NCBI GenBank assembly: GCA_950106755.1
Contig: OX467087.1
Location: 22,634,047-22,698,046 of the forward strand
Length of the DNA: 64,000 bases
Direction: 5' to 3'
Source: Climacium dendroides
Lineage: Eukaryota > Streptophyta > Bryopsida > Hypnales > Climaciaceae
In this document: positions 1 to 12,249 of the stretch, one piece after another
Numbering within the stretch: the stretch's first letter is position 1
Layout: the number at the start of each line of letters is the position of its first letter
The notes under the pieces: generated by a model
Database searches by the model: none
What the model saw: only the letters and a program-made list of their open reading frames with translations
Told to the model about the DNA's origin: nothing
Translations under genes and position numbers: made by a program

Positions 1-655
1 AATTAGCTGCTGTGCATTATTCGGCCTGTGGATATGGCAGGGGCAAAGATTAACATGAACACACCTGAATGGACTCCAAGAAAGCGCGGAGGACGGCAGG
101 CAGATTTGTCTTCTTTATCTTTTGAATACTAGTTGCCTTCTTTGTCTTAATCGGTTCAGCTTCCAGAAGAACGAACAGAGTGACAAAGGAGACGGTCTCC
201 TTTTCTGAAAACAGGCAAGGTCGACCTCGCAGCATCTTTTGTTTGTTTGTCTCCATACTACCGTTCTTTGTTGGAAAGTCTATGAAAAGAACCAACACAC
301 TTAGTTGCCATAAGCGATGATCTAGACCGCCTTACAACAGCAAATGAATTAGACAGTGACGGACCTTCGCACTGTACACGATCAGGAATCCCTTGACCAG
401 CAGCCTCTCCCTGGACAATATTCTTGTGCTTCACACTTCGCGCGCTCTTCACCACTTTCTGCAGATTTCCCTCGAAGGAAGGAACATTCCCCTCGACAGC
501 TTTTCGTGACGTCCAGGCTTGCAGCTGCAAAGAAGCAAGACCTTCGGCACGACAACGTACACTTGCGCTATCAGAAGCAAACACTCAACCACGGACCAAA
601 AATGCAAAGAACTGTAATGTAGTCACTTGCTGGAATTGAAAGCGGCTCAGCCATA
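1..655. other. No gene assigned; left edge
   Basis: Mixed-composition sequence, clearly richer in G+C than the repeat zones to the right. Open frames on both strands are short, overlap one another and show no recognisable domain. It may hold the promoter of the CEP44-like gene or the end of a neighbour outside the window; I see nothing that decides this. Confidence 0.4.
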
Positions 656-718
656 CCAAGAAGCAGCAGCAACAGTGACAGCCGCAAAACCAGACCCGGC
701 AGTCCACCTCCATCCGCC

Positions 719-805
719 ATGGCCGGCGCTTATGCATCGACCGCCATAGCCAGCAACATATCCTCCGTTGGAAATAGCATTGCCCAAAGCTCCTACGTAC
801 TATAA
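719..805 (+). promoter_or_regulatory. Upstream ORF (28 codons) in the putative 5' UTR of the CEP44-like gene
   Basis: The ATG lies in a strong start context (GCCATGG) and opens a 28-codon frame rich in Ala and Ser that ends at TAA. A consensus donor (TAG|gtgagt, intron from 824) follows 18 bases later. The best matching acceptor ends at 1091, two bases before the CEP44-like start codon, so the uORF would sit in the first, untranslated exon. A uORF with a strong start would be expected to lower translation of the main frame. The exon itself is inferred, not proven. Confidence 0.4.
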
Positions 806-1093
806 GCAACCAATACATACTAGGTGAGTCTGGACTAACTACTTATCGAACTAACTTACCTTCCTGCGGAAGGCCACCTCAAGTTCTCTGTGCTTTCTCT
901 CGCATAGTTTCTTGCAGCGAGTCGTTGCAGCGCCATTCTCGCCGCTTCGCGCGACGAGGGAGTTCAACTCTCAGGGATCCTTCCTATGTTGCATGAAAAT
1001 CCGACGCATTTTCGTGGGAGGCCAGGGAATTTTCGGCATTGATGCGAACCGCTTGTGTGTTGAGAGTGTTTGTCCTTGTTTGAGCATCCAGGG

Positions 1094-4000
1094 ATGGCGA
1101 CAGGCGATGTCAGAGGGAATTTGGAGAGGCTCAAAGTGCAGCTTCGATCAATCTCGTATCCACATGCTCTTGACACGCAAGGGTAATCACTACTCCCTCT
1201 TTGAAATTTCAGTGCTGATGGTACTTAGAGTAGGCAGTGGACCTTATGTATCAAATTTGCTGTTCATTGGTGCTCTTCCGTGGTGGATTAGATAGGTTTT
1301 GCAATGACTGTTGCCATTGGAACGAAGTTTCGGACTTCTCTCTCTCTTCATGTGAGATCACGGCTAAGTTTTCGCTTCCATGTGGTAAAATACGCCACTT
1401 GTGTTGGTCAGGGTTCAATTTAGAATTTTAGTCACGGAAGGTAATTCATTGCAAATTAGTCACCTCATTCTGCAACATGATTGCAACAGGTGCAAGGATG
1501 GCCTGCCTGCCGCCATTCTGCCGTTGGTTCATTACGCATTGCTCGGCTATTCGCGCCATGTTGCCCGTTACCTCTCCGTCAATGGCTATGTGCTTTACGC
1601 GAAAAGTGATCTGGTACACATCGAATTCTGTCTCTTTGCATTGCTATGAATTCAATCTCATGCGATTTGAGAAATCGCAGTCTCATGAGCCGGCCGACAG
1701 TTACGGAGGACTCGATATGCGTAGCATCATTAGTGTCGTTATTTCATAAGTGATAGATGAGGAGAGTGGCTGAGCTTTACATGGTATTCAAGCGCATTTT
1801 GCTCGTTTTTCTGGTAATTGACGGCGTTCGTCATTCAGTTGCTCTCTTCATAATGAATTTAGTCCGAAACCAAAATCTCAATCGGAAAGAATTTCAAAAT
1901 GACTTCTACGTGCATTGTAACACCGTAGTAACTAGGATTCCTTCCGTGTATATGCATGCCAGCGATTCGTGGAATGCGTGATGAAGTTGCTGCGAAAGGA
2001 ATTCGAGTATCGTTGCCCTTTGACGGTGGCGCAGGTGTTCACCCATATCTTGGAGCTTTGATTGAAAGATTATTACTTTGCGATCACTTTGGCGCCTTTA
2101 ATTCATGTTCAGAAAGGACCACAAATTATTTAAGCCTGAGAACTTTCTTTACCTTCTCTAAAACCTGCGGTATGAACATGATATGACAACACGCAGATTT
2201 TCGCGAGAGGATTTGCAGAAAAGAAGTTTCTCTTTGTACATGACCTGATTCAGGTAACGACTTCTCGAAATCTACAATAGTAGACGAAATGATAGACGGC
2301 GAATCCTGAAATCGTTGATCGTTAAAACTCTCGCTCTGGCGATTGAAGAGAGCTTCCTAACAAATTTACTCTGCAAATGATATGGAGACTTCGTAGCACA
2401 ATGTACATGTATTTGAGTTAAATTTCCTCGAGGTAAGAGATAAAATGGTCTGTAGTTTTGAGGGTTTCATAATGTGTGTAATCTTGTATCTCGTTGATGA
2501 CAACTTGCGAACCTCTGAAGCTTAGGTCTGGAAAACAAGGAACGAGAGTGTTCATCAGAGTCATCAGGTACCGCGGGAAGAATTTCTCGTATGGATCTCG
2601 TATAAATATCAAAGAGATGGTGTTACTTAGGATTTAATTCATCAATTTATGAAAGGTAGATAGAAGTAACGGAATCGAGCTGTATGCTCCGCCAAATCAG
2701 TTCAAAACACCAAGATCGTTCTACTTATGGTCTCTTGCCCCTTTTGACCAGATGTGCAAGAGAAAACACAATGATCTGCTGAGGGTTGTCCGCAATTCCG
2801 AGAAGGTTTGTAACAATCCTGTTCTGCATTCAGAATAGGGCTCTGATATAATGAAGATTCTTATTGAATGAATACAATAATAGTGTAGTCATGTTCACCT
2901 TTAAATAGCTTATCTCACTCTTTTGTGCAAGTAATAGGATCACAATTTCCTTAAGATATCATGTTTAAGAATCAGTCTTAGAGAATATTTTGTGAAAAGG
3001 GTAATGAAGTCTCGACATCACGTGTCAAAGGATGCACCGAACTTCTCGTACCTTTAACCCTGAGATCTTCAAGTATATACTGATTTCGTGCACCACTCGA
3101 CTTGCACAATTGCTGTAGAGTGACCAGAACCTGATTATCATTACCTGGAATGTCGTTGTCTCTCGAAATTCACATCACTATGTTGCTTCGTTGTCAGCCT
3201 AACAATGTTCACTGGATTTCAGAAGACCCGAGTCTGTCAGCCAAAAGCATTTGGAAGAACGGTTCATTCGCAGCAGAAGCCAAATTTCATTCGTAACAAG
3301 CACTTGTCTTCGAAGTTCGATCGTAGATGCGAGGTTTGAATATTTCTCCGTCGCTCTTGAGTTTATGTGGCAAATATGATTGCTTATCTTAAATTTGTAA
3401 CCTACTAGCTCTCTGTCTGCAATAGTTTATGGAACATTTACTCGTCTCATTGATGCCAGTCTTGTGGGGTTTTTTTCCAGTTACATGGGACATGAGTCGA
3501 GGTTCTGACGAAAAAGTTCTCTTGTATGCACGTTGCAGCTCGACTTGCTTCCGGATTCAAAATGTCATGAAATTTGTCGTCGCAGCGGTTGCCAGGAAAA
3601 TTCTTGGGTTGTACCTGCAGAAGGCAGAACAAGCTTGAGTGCTGTAAATATTCTCTTCTTTATCCTATTCTCCAGATTTGGTCATTCAGAAAATCTCAGT
3701 TCAATCTTCTTTTGATCAAATTTCCTGTATATTTATCACTTGTGATCTGAGTTTTCCTCTGAAAAAACGTGCACTCGGAAAGATAGTTTTTTTTTTATCA
3801 TCTACGAAACTTGAGGTTATTCATCTTATAAACACGAATCCTTGGACTGATCAGCGCTCGATTCGCATAATGTGTTTTCGTAATATATATCAGATTATTG
3901 ATGATGAAGAATCGACTCGAGCCCAAAGTTTTGAGAGAGTGAAGAATCATGAACTTCGAATATTGGCGAGGTCTCATGATCGCAACATCGACGAGAAGTG

Positions 4001-7000
4001 CCATTTGCATGCTTCAATGTTCTCTTCAAAATCCTCTCCGAGGACGGTGATGATGGGCGCTCAGATAATTCATGTACATACGCAGCTCTTCTATTGTCGG
4101 ATAAATTAATTTGTTTGGGGAGAGGTGATCGCTTTCACTAATTGTAGAACCTGGCGTTAATTCACTAGTAATCTGCCTTTGAGAATTGGACTGTCTAAAC
4201 TGTTTACCTTGGCAGAAGGAGCACGGATATGACTCGCTGTCTCCTGAACCGGTTCGAGAGAGAAATTTTGATCCTGAGGCGCCTTCGCCTAGAGCAAGCT
4301 GCCCTGGCTCTACAGATCTGAATAGAGTGAGCACAATCGAGTGTCCTATGACAAGAGCACCCCACGAAGACTCCGCTGCGCTTTGCGGAGATAATGTCAA
4401 GACGGAACTCACTAATGCCGATCAATCTAATTCAGCAATCATACCTGTAAGTTTCTTACGTCTAGACAAAATTTTCTCATATATTCAGTTGGTTGACTTC
4501 AAATCTTCCTCTTGATATTCTACGTGAATGCAAATCGAATTGGTGATTTCTGTGCAGAATCTTGATCACAATTCTGCATCACTCGAGGAACCAGTACGGA
4601 GTAAGAAAGAACAGGGCCAACTTCAAACGCCAAGCATTGAGCCTAGTATCACCAGATTGCAGAAGACTCCTTGTCCGTCACAAGAGGTTGGAGATTCCTA
4701 GTGTTAGGATCCGCAGAGTGTCATAAGCATAGTTTTTTCTTATCATTAACAATCCTTTACCCATCCATATGAGCAGCTACAGATCTTGGCTAGGACATTT
4801 TTGTTGTCCAACTCCATCTCCAATACATCAATGATGCTTCTTCAAATGCCTGCAATAGGACGATGTATGGGATGCAGAAGTTTGTATAACAAAAACTTCT
4901 CTAATGTACAGATCCATGTTATTTCTTTCTCTTTAAAAACTTTTATGACTTCATAGTCAACCACGAATACAAGAAGATTCGGACTTTGATGCTAATAGAA
5001 TCCGCGGTGCAGAGCTGTCCGCTTGACCAACTTCTTGAGAACCGGTCGTCTGCTCTTCAAGATGCTGTAGGGCCCCCTGCACACATAACGACAGATGATC
5101 CTCCTCAGGCAGTGTGGCAGAAAATTGTAAGTGAAATACTTTTGAATGTGCCAAAGTCCCCGTTAAACTTCGTATTTATGAATGCAACCTCAAATCAGAT
5201 GTCATTCGGCTACTGTATTCTTTGTGCATTCTAGCAATTTGTGGATTGTTCGATGCGGAGTATCCTCCATTTATTGACCCGAAAGAGGCTGTCACGTTCA
5301 CAAAAATGTCGATTAGATCTTAGATTTTGATCGAGCTACCCTGTTTGTAAGTTGAAACACTTGATTGTAGGCCTGGCGTATAAATTTTATCATCCTTCAA
5401 ACCATTTTTGAAATATGATGTGTGCAGATTGATCTTGCTGGAAAGATAGATTCGTGCTTCTGTTCCTTGGACAACAAGATTTCTCATTCCTTCAACTCCC
5501 TGGACGATAAACTAGAGACAAAGTTCAAATATTTAGATGAAGGTGTGACTTGCACAAGAGAAGCGTTGCAGGTACATTACGAGTCTTGATCTTCCCTTCG
5601 CTGAGTATTCTTTTCCTTTCATGCCACCAAGTTTGAAGCACTCAATGATAGATTCATTGTGTTGTAGTGGTGTATGAAGTCCACTGAACCTCAAAGTTTG
5701 GTGTCCATTGTTAATATCTTTTGAAACATCTTAGCAAGCATAGCCCACAATTTGAGTAGGGAGATGGTGATGTGGATCACTGGGTTTTATTTTATTACAT
5801 CTAATGGATAATGGACAATAGATGATCCTTTCTATTCAGCATCTTCCCAAAATAGAAAAGAGATTAGTATAGGTTGAGAGGTATCGCGGATACACCAACT
5901 GCTACAACTTCACAATGTCTATGGTACAGGACAAGTTAAATATACTGGAGAATCGAATTGACCATTTAGAGAGGACGTCACAAATCAGTCCCATGTCTTT
6001 CCAGGTATCTTGTGGGCTTCACTCAGGTTCTGGATCTTTAATTGCAAACAATCTGAAGTATTTAGGAAGGGATCATGACAAATGTCCCTGATGTCTTGGA
6101 GTTAATCTTGCTCCACATCACATATGCACTGTAGTTGTGCTGTGACTAGAACCACAATTCTTAATTTCAATAAAGTTTTGCTTAATTCTGCAGACCAATG
6201 TAACTTACAATGATGATGCCCACCCTATACGTGATATAACCAACACCTTCAACAACATCTTTGACAATGGATCATGTAAGTCATCTATCTTTTTGTCTTC
6301 AGACCCAGTGAAAGTTTAGTTGTTTCTGTTTGAAGAATGACCAATATGAGATCTAGTTTATACTGGTGATTATTATTGCATTCTGCAAGAAGAGGTATGA
6401 GCATAATTTACTAATCTGGTATTATGATCTTTCCTTAAATGCAACAACATTGAGAAACATACATTGAGAAGCTTATACTGCATGGCAAGGAGAATCCCAT
6501 TATCAACTTAAAGGATCCAGCAAATATTTGAGCAGATAAATTTTCAGCTAGATATCAGTTATATATTGAATTCTAATGAATGATGTTGTGCACATAATTC
6601 AGGGAGGAACTTTACAGGTCTGCAGCCAAGGGATCCTCTGGTTTATTATCCAAACCTATATCAACAGCAGGTTTAATCTTATAGTTCACAGATTTTGAAG
6701 TCTTGGCTTTTTTCACTTCATAAATTGTATAAAATTTATGATGAAATTATAGATGAATCATTCCTATACAAAGCTAATCGTTCCTGAGGTTTATGAGTCC
6801 AGTTTCATAAGTTTTAAGAAAAAATTAAACTTCTTGTGTCCAAAACTGAAATTGAAAAGGTAATAGATGTGAAACTCAGGCTACCACATGAAAGAGTTCA
6901 AAGCTTTAAAACTTGACCCTAAATTTCATTCTATTTGTAAAGTTTTAGGAGTCCCAAAAGCAGAAGTCAAAATCTTAAAACAAATAATTAAATCCTCTAA

Positions 7001-8091
7001 ATGAAGAGCTTTATTATGCAATGCATGTATATATGTGTTTTTCTTGATATGCATATTTTTTTCTTGGTATATTATGCAAGAGCAGTCACATATTTTCTGA
7101 GAATTCAAATTTTCTCAAGTGACTGCTTTCAATTAATTATCTAACACAAATGCATGTCAATTACTAATGTTGATGAACATTTTTTAAATGTGTAGATTGA
7201 ACAAATGACTCTAAGTTTACAATAATTCCAAAAGCAATCAGATTTTTTTTCTGCATAATTGTTCTTTAGAAACTGATATCATATGAATATTTATAGCAGG
7301 CTTTGCAAAACATACAAAACATACCCCCCATGTATGCAGGCCTATTGAAGGCAAGCACTCAAGACTTCATTGCAAATGTGAGAGCAAGATTTTATCAAAC
7401 AAAAGAGGTATGATATTAAAACTTCGTGAGGTAACATGAATTCCAAGCACCACACATCTTGACCATTTTATGGTCATATACAAACAATGCTACAATGCTA
7501 TTGAGTAGTGAGAATGCTTCACCCTAAATCTGATTGAAGAATTGATGCATTATCTCATGAATTTTTTTTTAAATTGTTCTTTTCAAAGACAGAATGATCT
7601 CTTACTACACTTTGAGAAAATTGATTTTACCATTCTTTGTTATGCTTGTGCCTGACTAAGTGAGTATAGTATCCTGTGGTCAAGGTCTGACTTTTTGCAG
7701 AATATTTTAATTAAAGTTTAGAAAAGTGCTTGGACAGATGCTTTAAAATATAATTTTTTGCAAAATTTGTTTTTTTCCCACGCATAATCTGTTTCTGATG
7801 CAGAGGTGATTGTCATGTATTCTTACAGATGTTGAAAGCAAATGATTCTGCTCCATTCGTCAGGAACGTTTTGTGTATGTGTTACTTCTTTTTCTTTTTT
7901 CTTTTTTGTTACAAATGAAAGTGTTATATTTTGATTACATGGTTTCAAAACGAGTTCCACATGAGCATTTTATAACACCTCTGATAAGTTATTGCTTCTG
8001 AATAGTTAAATGCACCTACAGTAGATCAAAAAAATTAATCCTGTCAGTGATATTGTTAATTGACTATGGTTATGTGTGTGTGTTTACAGAG
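1094..8091 (+). CDS. CEP44-like centrosomal/centriolar protein, about 618 aa, about 18 exons
   Basis: CEP44 in animals binds centriole microtubules and is needed for centriole-to-centrosome conversion. Exons read with GT-AG borders and continuous phase: 1094-1182, 1490-1613, 1963-2034, 2197-2253, 2752-2805, 3223-3333, 3539-3643, 3894-4046, 4216-4446, 4558-4686, about 4977-5126, 5428-5571, 5873-6004, 6194-6275, 6603-6670, 7300-7407, 7829-7874, 8090-8091. The joined length is a multiple of three (about 618 codons plus stop). The first five exons (residues 1-123) match the N-terminal CEP44 domain: start MATGD, then a DGLPAAILPLVHYALLGYS segment, AKSDLRFVECVMKLLRKEF across the exon 2/3 joint, and GFAEKKFLFVHDLI in exon 4. 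The middle (exons 6-10) is low-complexity and probably disordered. Exons 11-13 hold a heptad-like stretch (CSLDNKISHSFNSLDDKLE, then NILENRIDHLE), as expected for the CEP44 coiled coil. The C-terminus (ANVRARFYQTKEMLKAND) resembles the conserved C-terminal helix. The protein is longer than human CEP44 (about 390 aa). Uncertain points: start of exon 11 (4974 or 4977), the weak donor after exon 10, and the end, where the stop TAG is split by the last intron; an alternative donor at 7872 would extend the frame to 8156. Confidence 0.82.
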
Positions 8092-8159
8092 TCCCAGGCT
8101 GTTGGGACAAAGAGCATCAGCTCTCTCACTTTGCAAGGAAGTATGAAACAAAATGAAGG

Positions 8160-8538
8160 TAGTGGGTAACAATCCCTTTGTGTACAGAACAAATGCTGCT
8201 GGAACAATTAAAATACTAGTACAAAGTGTATGTCAATTATTGTATTGTAGCCATCTGGTGTCAAGCAAGTAGTAAAATCCATGACAACTTTCAGAAATGC
8301 ACTTGGCTCATGAATAAGGTCAACTAGCCTATTAGATTGCAATCTGGGTCTCTCGTGCAAGGTGCTTATTGTTGTCTGAATTTTTCAGAGAAAGAATTAA
8401 TTGAGTACGATAAGAATTGTGAATTTTCAAACTCATATGGTACAATTATATAAAACCATCAATAAGTGGGAGTCATGATCATCTTAATCCGTAAACAACA
8501 ATAAGCCCTAGTGGAGTTTTCTACCTTTTTTTTCTTTT
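8160..8538. other. 3' flank of the CEP44-like gene, no gene
   Basis: AT-rich sequence after the last exon. It probably contains the 3' UTR and poly(A) site of the gene, but no single signal stands out. Confidence 0.4.
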
Positions 8539-9658
8539 TTAACCCTTAAAGATAAAAACTGTGGGTTTTTTTTGGCAAAATAGTGATTTTGGGCACAAAC
8601 AAAATTTTTATTTTTTTTGCTGAAATTTCCACACAACATGTACCCAAGGAATAGCTTCAAGGCTTGACAATTTTCATAATTTTTAACTACATGGTTAAAA
8701 AATTATTGTTTGATATATCATTTTCATTGTTTGGCTGGCAGTTTGGGCAACTCAAAAAACTTTTTTTTAAATCACTTTTTAAAAAAATAATAAATTTGAA
8801 AATGGTTCTTTAGATTTATATGTCAGTGAAAATCTTTGAATCATTCTATTTTTATTAACAAGGTGAAAGTTATGAGAAGTTTTAGTTTGCGGGTAGTTAT
8901 GGTTTTCAAAGACTCCATACCTATCAACAAACTAAAATTCCTCATAACTTTCATCACAAAGTTTAAACCCTATGGTTTGGCAATAGTTATCATGTGGTTA
9001 TCGTTATTTGGCAATAATTATCATAATGTTATCGTTGTTTGGCAATAGTTATCATGTGGTTATCGTTGTTTCATGGGTTCGTACATTAATCGCATTGTTA
9101 TCGCATCGTTATGATGCATTGCTTCGCATTGTTATCGCATCATTATGATGCATTGCTTCGCATTGTTACGATGTAGTTATAAGTAATGCATTGTAACAAT
9201 GTGGTAACGATGCATAGTAATGTACCGTAATGATGCAATAACAATGCGATTAACGTGCGAACCCATGAAACAACAATAACCGCACGATGACTGTTGCCGA
9301 ACCGTAGGGTCTAAACTTTGTGATGTTCATCTCATTAATCAAAATGGAATAATTCAAAGCTTCCTATTTATATATAAATCTAAAGAATCAATTTTAAAAT
9401 TTTATTAATTTAAAAAGTAATTTTTAAAGAGGTTTTTGAATTGTTTGAACTGCCTGTTAAGTAATGAAAATGACATATTGCACAATAACTTTTTAACCAT
9501 GTAGTCAAAAGTTATGAAAATTGTCAGGCCTTGAAGCTACTCTTCGGGAAAATGTTGTCTGAAAATTTCAGCATAAAGGAGTAAAAATTTCATTTGTAGT
9601 GAGCTGCCCCAAATCCCTATGTTGCCCCAAAAATGCAGTTTAGTGCTTTAGGGGTTAA
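8539..9658. mobile_element. Fold-back element, about 1.12 kb, ends TTAACCC..CTTTAGGGGTTAA
   Basis: The whole interval is an imperfect palindrome centred near 9150. The outer left end (AACCCTTAAAG at 8541) pairs with the outer right end (CTTTAGGGGTTAA, 9646-9658). GCTGAAATTTCC (8620) pairs with the stretch near 9570, and the GTTTAAACCCTATGGTTTGG block (8961) with the block near 9300. The arms are diverged, so the insertion is not recent. No coding capacity is seen. Related single arms occur at 61.5-62.9 kb. Confidence 0.8.
8976..9170. repeat. Two short tandem arrays in the fold-back loop region (31 bp x3, 34 bp x2+)
   Basis: A 31-bp unit beginning TTTGGCAATAGTTATCATG starts at 8976, 9007 and 9038. 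A second, 34-bp unit beginning CGCATTGTTATCGCAT starts at 9091 and 9125, with a partial copy at 9159. Both lie at the inner end of the left arm; the right arm carries only degenerate counterparts. Confidence 0.85.
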
Positions 9659-9958
9659 ACAAATGGAAATCCAATGCAAAATGAAAGAATACACAGCAGC
9701 CAAGCCCAAAGGCTGGACACAAAAAGAAAGAAAAAGAAGAGAGGAAAATTACTCTAAAAAAACACAGATCATACCTCTGTCTGTTCCAAATAATTGTACT
9801 GCCAACTCTAAGCTTACATGCAATGATCTGAGGCTGGATCCAAATGTTATCAAATTAGAACCAGATTCTCTTGGCCTGTTTGGGTCTTTGACAAGCTTTA
9901 TGGTATGCCTTGATCAACTCCAGTGGAGTTTCCAATCCCTCAAGCTGGAGGAGGAAGA

Positions 9959-10127
9959 TAAGGTAAACTACCCCATTTCAGACCAAATGAGAGCAAGCCC
10001 ATTGTGAAGCCCATTGTGAGCTGAATTATGTCAGTAGTGTACATCTCAAAACTTGAATGTACACCAGTAACATATTTTAGCCCACAATGAGCTTACTATT
10101 TGGTCTGGAATGGGGTAGTTTACCGTA
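9959..10127. mobile_element. Hairpin MITE, about 165 bp, TAAGGTA-type ends
   Basis: Left arm GGTAAACTACCCCATTTC (from 9963) and right arm GAATGGGGTAGTTTACC (to 10124) are inverted copies, followed inward by CAGACCAAAT and ATTTGGTCTG. A second inner pairing joins AGCCCATTGTGAGC and GCCCACAATGAGC. The TAAGGTA end relates it to the family at 18.1, 37.8, 40.5 and 41.8 kb. Confidence 0.8.
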
Positions 10128-10599
10128 CCTGCAGTGCTGCACTAGTTATTCAGAAATATGATTTTTTTTTATTAAATATGTAAGAACCTGAATTCAAAAC
10201 TCAACAGACTGAGGACATCAGCAGTTTTGTACAAGGGAGCTTGCTAGAGGTCAAATTTTTCTATTGGGCCAAGTTTTTGAGCATATTTAAAGCTGACCAA
10301 CTCATGATCCATGTTGTCCAACGGACATTTGATATCACCACATCTTGGTGGGATTTCACTTTTTTATTATTGATTTTGTTTTCTCGAATGGGAGAGTAAA
10401 CCACCTATTCCTCATGGAAGACACATGAGAAAATATGCATTACAATGAAATTGAATCCATTAAGAGGCATATAATTTTATTTGGAGAATGTGCAAATGTG
10501 TGAGTGTCAATTCTTAGGATGTAATAATCTCTGGAAAAAAAAAGTGATGCATACTCTACTCATCCAATCCATATACAACTTGGTATAAAAGTACCTAAA

Positions 10600-11111
10600 A
10601 GCATCTCCACCGAAGCACACCATATTGTCTCAACAAATGGTTTGAATCATTTGGCTTGCCTAGCCCAAGGAGTTATAAGCATTCTACTAGTTGCAACCTT
10701 TGTCATTTTTTCATGGAGGTTGTACCACAATTTGAGCCAAATACTTAAACCTAAAGTGCCTTCAAGTTTTGACTTGCGCCGTGTTAAGCTTGGAGAATGT
10801 GGATTTTTATGGGGCCTCAGGGGTGGGGCCAAGCAGATAGGAAGAGTGAGTACCATAGTGGCACAATGGACTCTCATAAACAACAACCTAGGTTGCGTCG
10901 GGAAATGTCAAAAGGAAATTTTACGAAAGCCCAATGTGTTGGATCAATGACAAATTCCTAGCTTATTAATCCCACGCCTTAGGGAGTAGGAGTTTCTAAC
11001 TCATTTTGTCTTTGGGTGGAGGGATCTATGAGGGCCTAGTAATAAGGTTCCCGTGACATGCACCATTCAGAGTTTGCACGTCCCTTTTCACATGGATTGG
11101 TAGAGATGCTT
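10600..11111. mobile_element. TIR element, about 510 bp, ends AGCATCTCCACC / GGTAGAGATGCT
   Basis: The 12-bp ends are inverted repeats with one mismatch. The ends resemble the GAGCATCTCC type common in plant MITEs. The interior has short open frames on both strands without recognisable domains. Target duplications were not resolved. Confidence 0.5.
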
Positions 11112-12040
11112 GAACATGATCATGTAGAAGTTATCAAGATCTTTACATAACATATTAAGAAAGTAATGATCTTTCAAATTGTATGATTGAATTTGGAAAT
11201 TTTATTTAAAATTTGGTCTACTGAACTAGAAATGGCAATTTTTGAATATTTATGGCAAGACACAGTCAAAATATCTCTAGAATTTAAATCCCAAGTTTTG
11301 TGATTACCATAAAATACATGAAAAAATGATTGTAGAAGTCAACATGCAAAGTTGTAACAAAAAGATACCACTTATGCTTTGAAGTGTTTGATAAACTAAT
11401 TCAACCATGCCAACAATTGAAAGCAGCTATATAAAAATTAGTGGAGTATATACTTTAGATTTAACACTAAAAAGATCAAACTTCACAAATAATATTTTTG
11501 TTTGATTTTAAAATTATGGATGGTTTGGTGTGATTGGATTATTTTGCCATATTTTCATTGATATTTTTTTATTAGTGAAGAAAAAGATACAAAGGTTGTT
11601 TTTATTTGGGAAGCAAGTAGTGGATACCTCTTAGTAGAGAAAATAATTTATGTTCATATCCAAGTCTTAGATATCTGATAAAAAAAAATTATAGATTTTC
11701 TTCATATTTAAAATCCTACTTCAAGCAAACACTTTAATCTTGATATTGACTACCATATTTAAATCAAAACTTTAGAAAATTTTGGATTTATAAAAACTCA
11801 TATAATTCAAAATAAAAAAAATATTAACATAGTTGTGCACCTTTTCTCGTTACAAGATTTGTTTTAAGTTTGCTAATTCCCTCAACTGCTTTAATAATCA
11901 ATACAATATATTGGTCCCATTGAGGACACCGCATCTTAAGATAGGCTTGTGTCCAAATGTATTCTAGAGTAAGTTAAATAGACTTCATTGAACACAAGTG
12001 AGAATGAATCTATTCATTAAATAGATCTTAAATTAAACGA
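11112..12040. other. AT-rich intergenic, no gene seen
   Basis: Long A and T runs and stop codons in all frames. No RNA gene or clear repeat boundary was found. Confidence 0.5.
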
Positions 12041-12044
12041 GGCT

Positions 12045-12245
12045 GTTTGTTTGTTTTGTTTGATACGGTGAGATCTTTGGAACCATGCATCCCATCAGAA
12101 AGTTCAATGTCAATGTAAGGAGGGGTGCGTGGACTTTGTTTCGCAGTGTTCCAACTCGGAACAGAAGTTTGAAGTTTTTCATGGATTAAAAAAAAATTAA
12201 AAATTTGCTTTCGCTTTTATTTTCTTATACTGTGGCAACGGCGCC
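12045..12245 (+). repeat. Dispersed repeat family D, copy 1
   Basis: It begins with a TGTTTGTTTTGTTTG tract and GGTGAGATCT, and ends in GTGGCAAC after a CTTTTATTTT tract. The same order of blocks recurs at 40153-40370 and 41001-41170, and the start is found inverted at 16640-16672. No coding capacity is seen, and the nature of the family is unknown. Confidence 0.7.
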
Positions 12246-12249
12246 CAGG

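Noticed and set aside
3678..4109. 143-codon open frame read as a gene of its own
   Set aside because: Only its part 3894-4046 is used, as an exon of the CEP44-like gene; the rest is intron that happens to stay open.
9633..10007. 124-codon plus-strand open frame
   Set aside because: It starts inside the end of the fold-back element and ends inside a hairpin MITE; the middle resembles a dispersed repeat at 35725. No protein family fits.
10642..10950. 102-codon plus-strand frame with a hydrophobic start
   Set aside because: Lies wholly inside a TIR-bounded element and has a competing minus frame; no recognisable domain.
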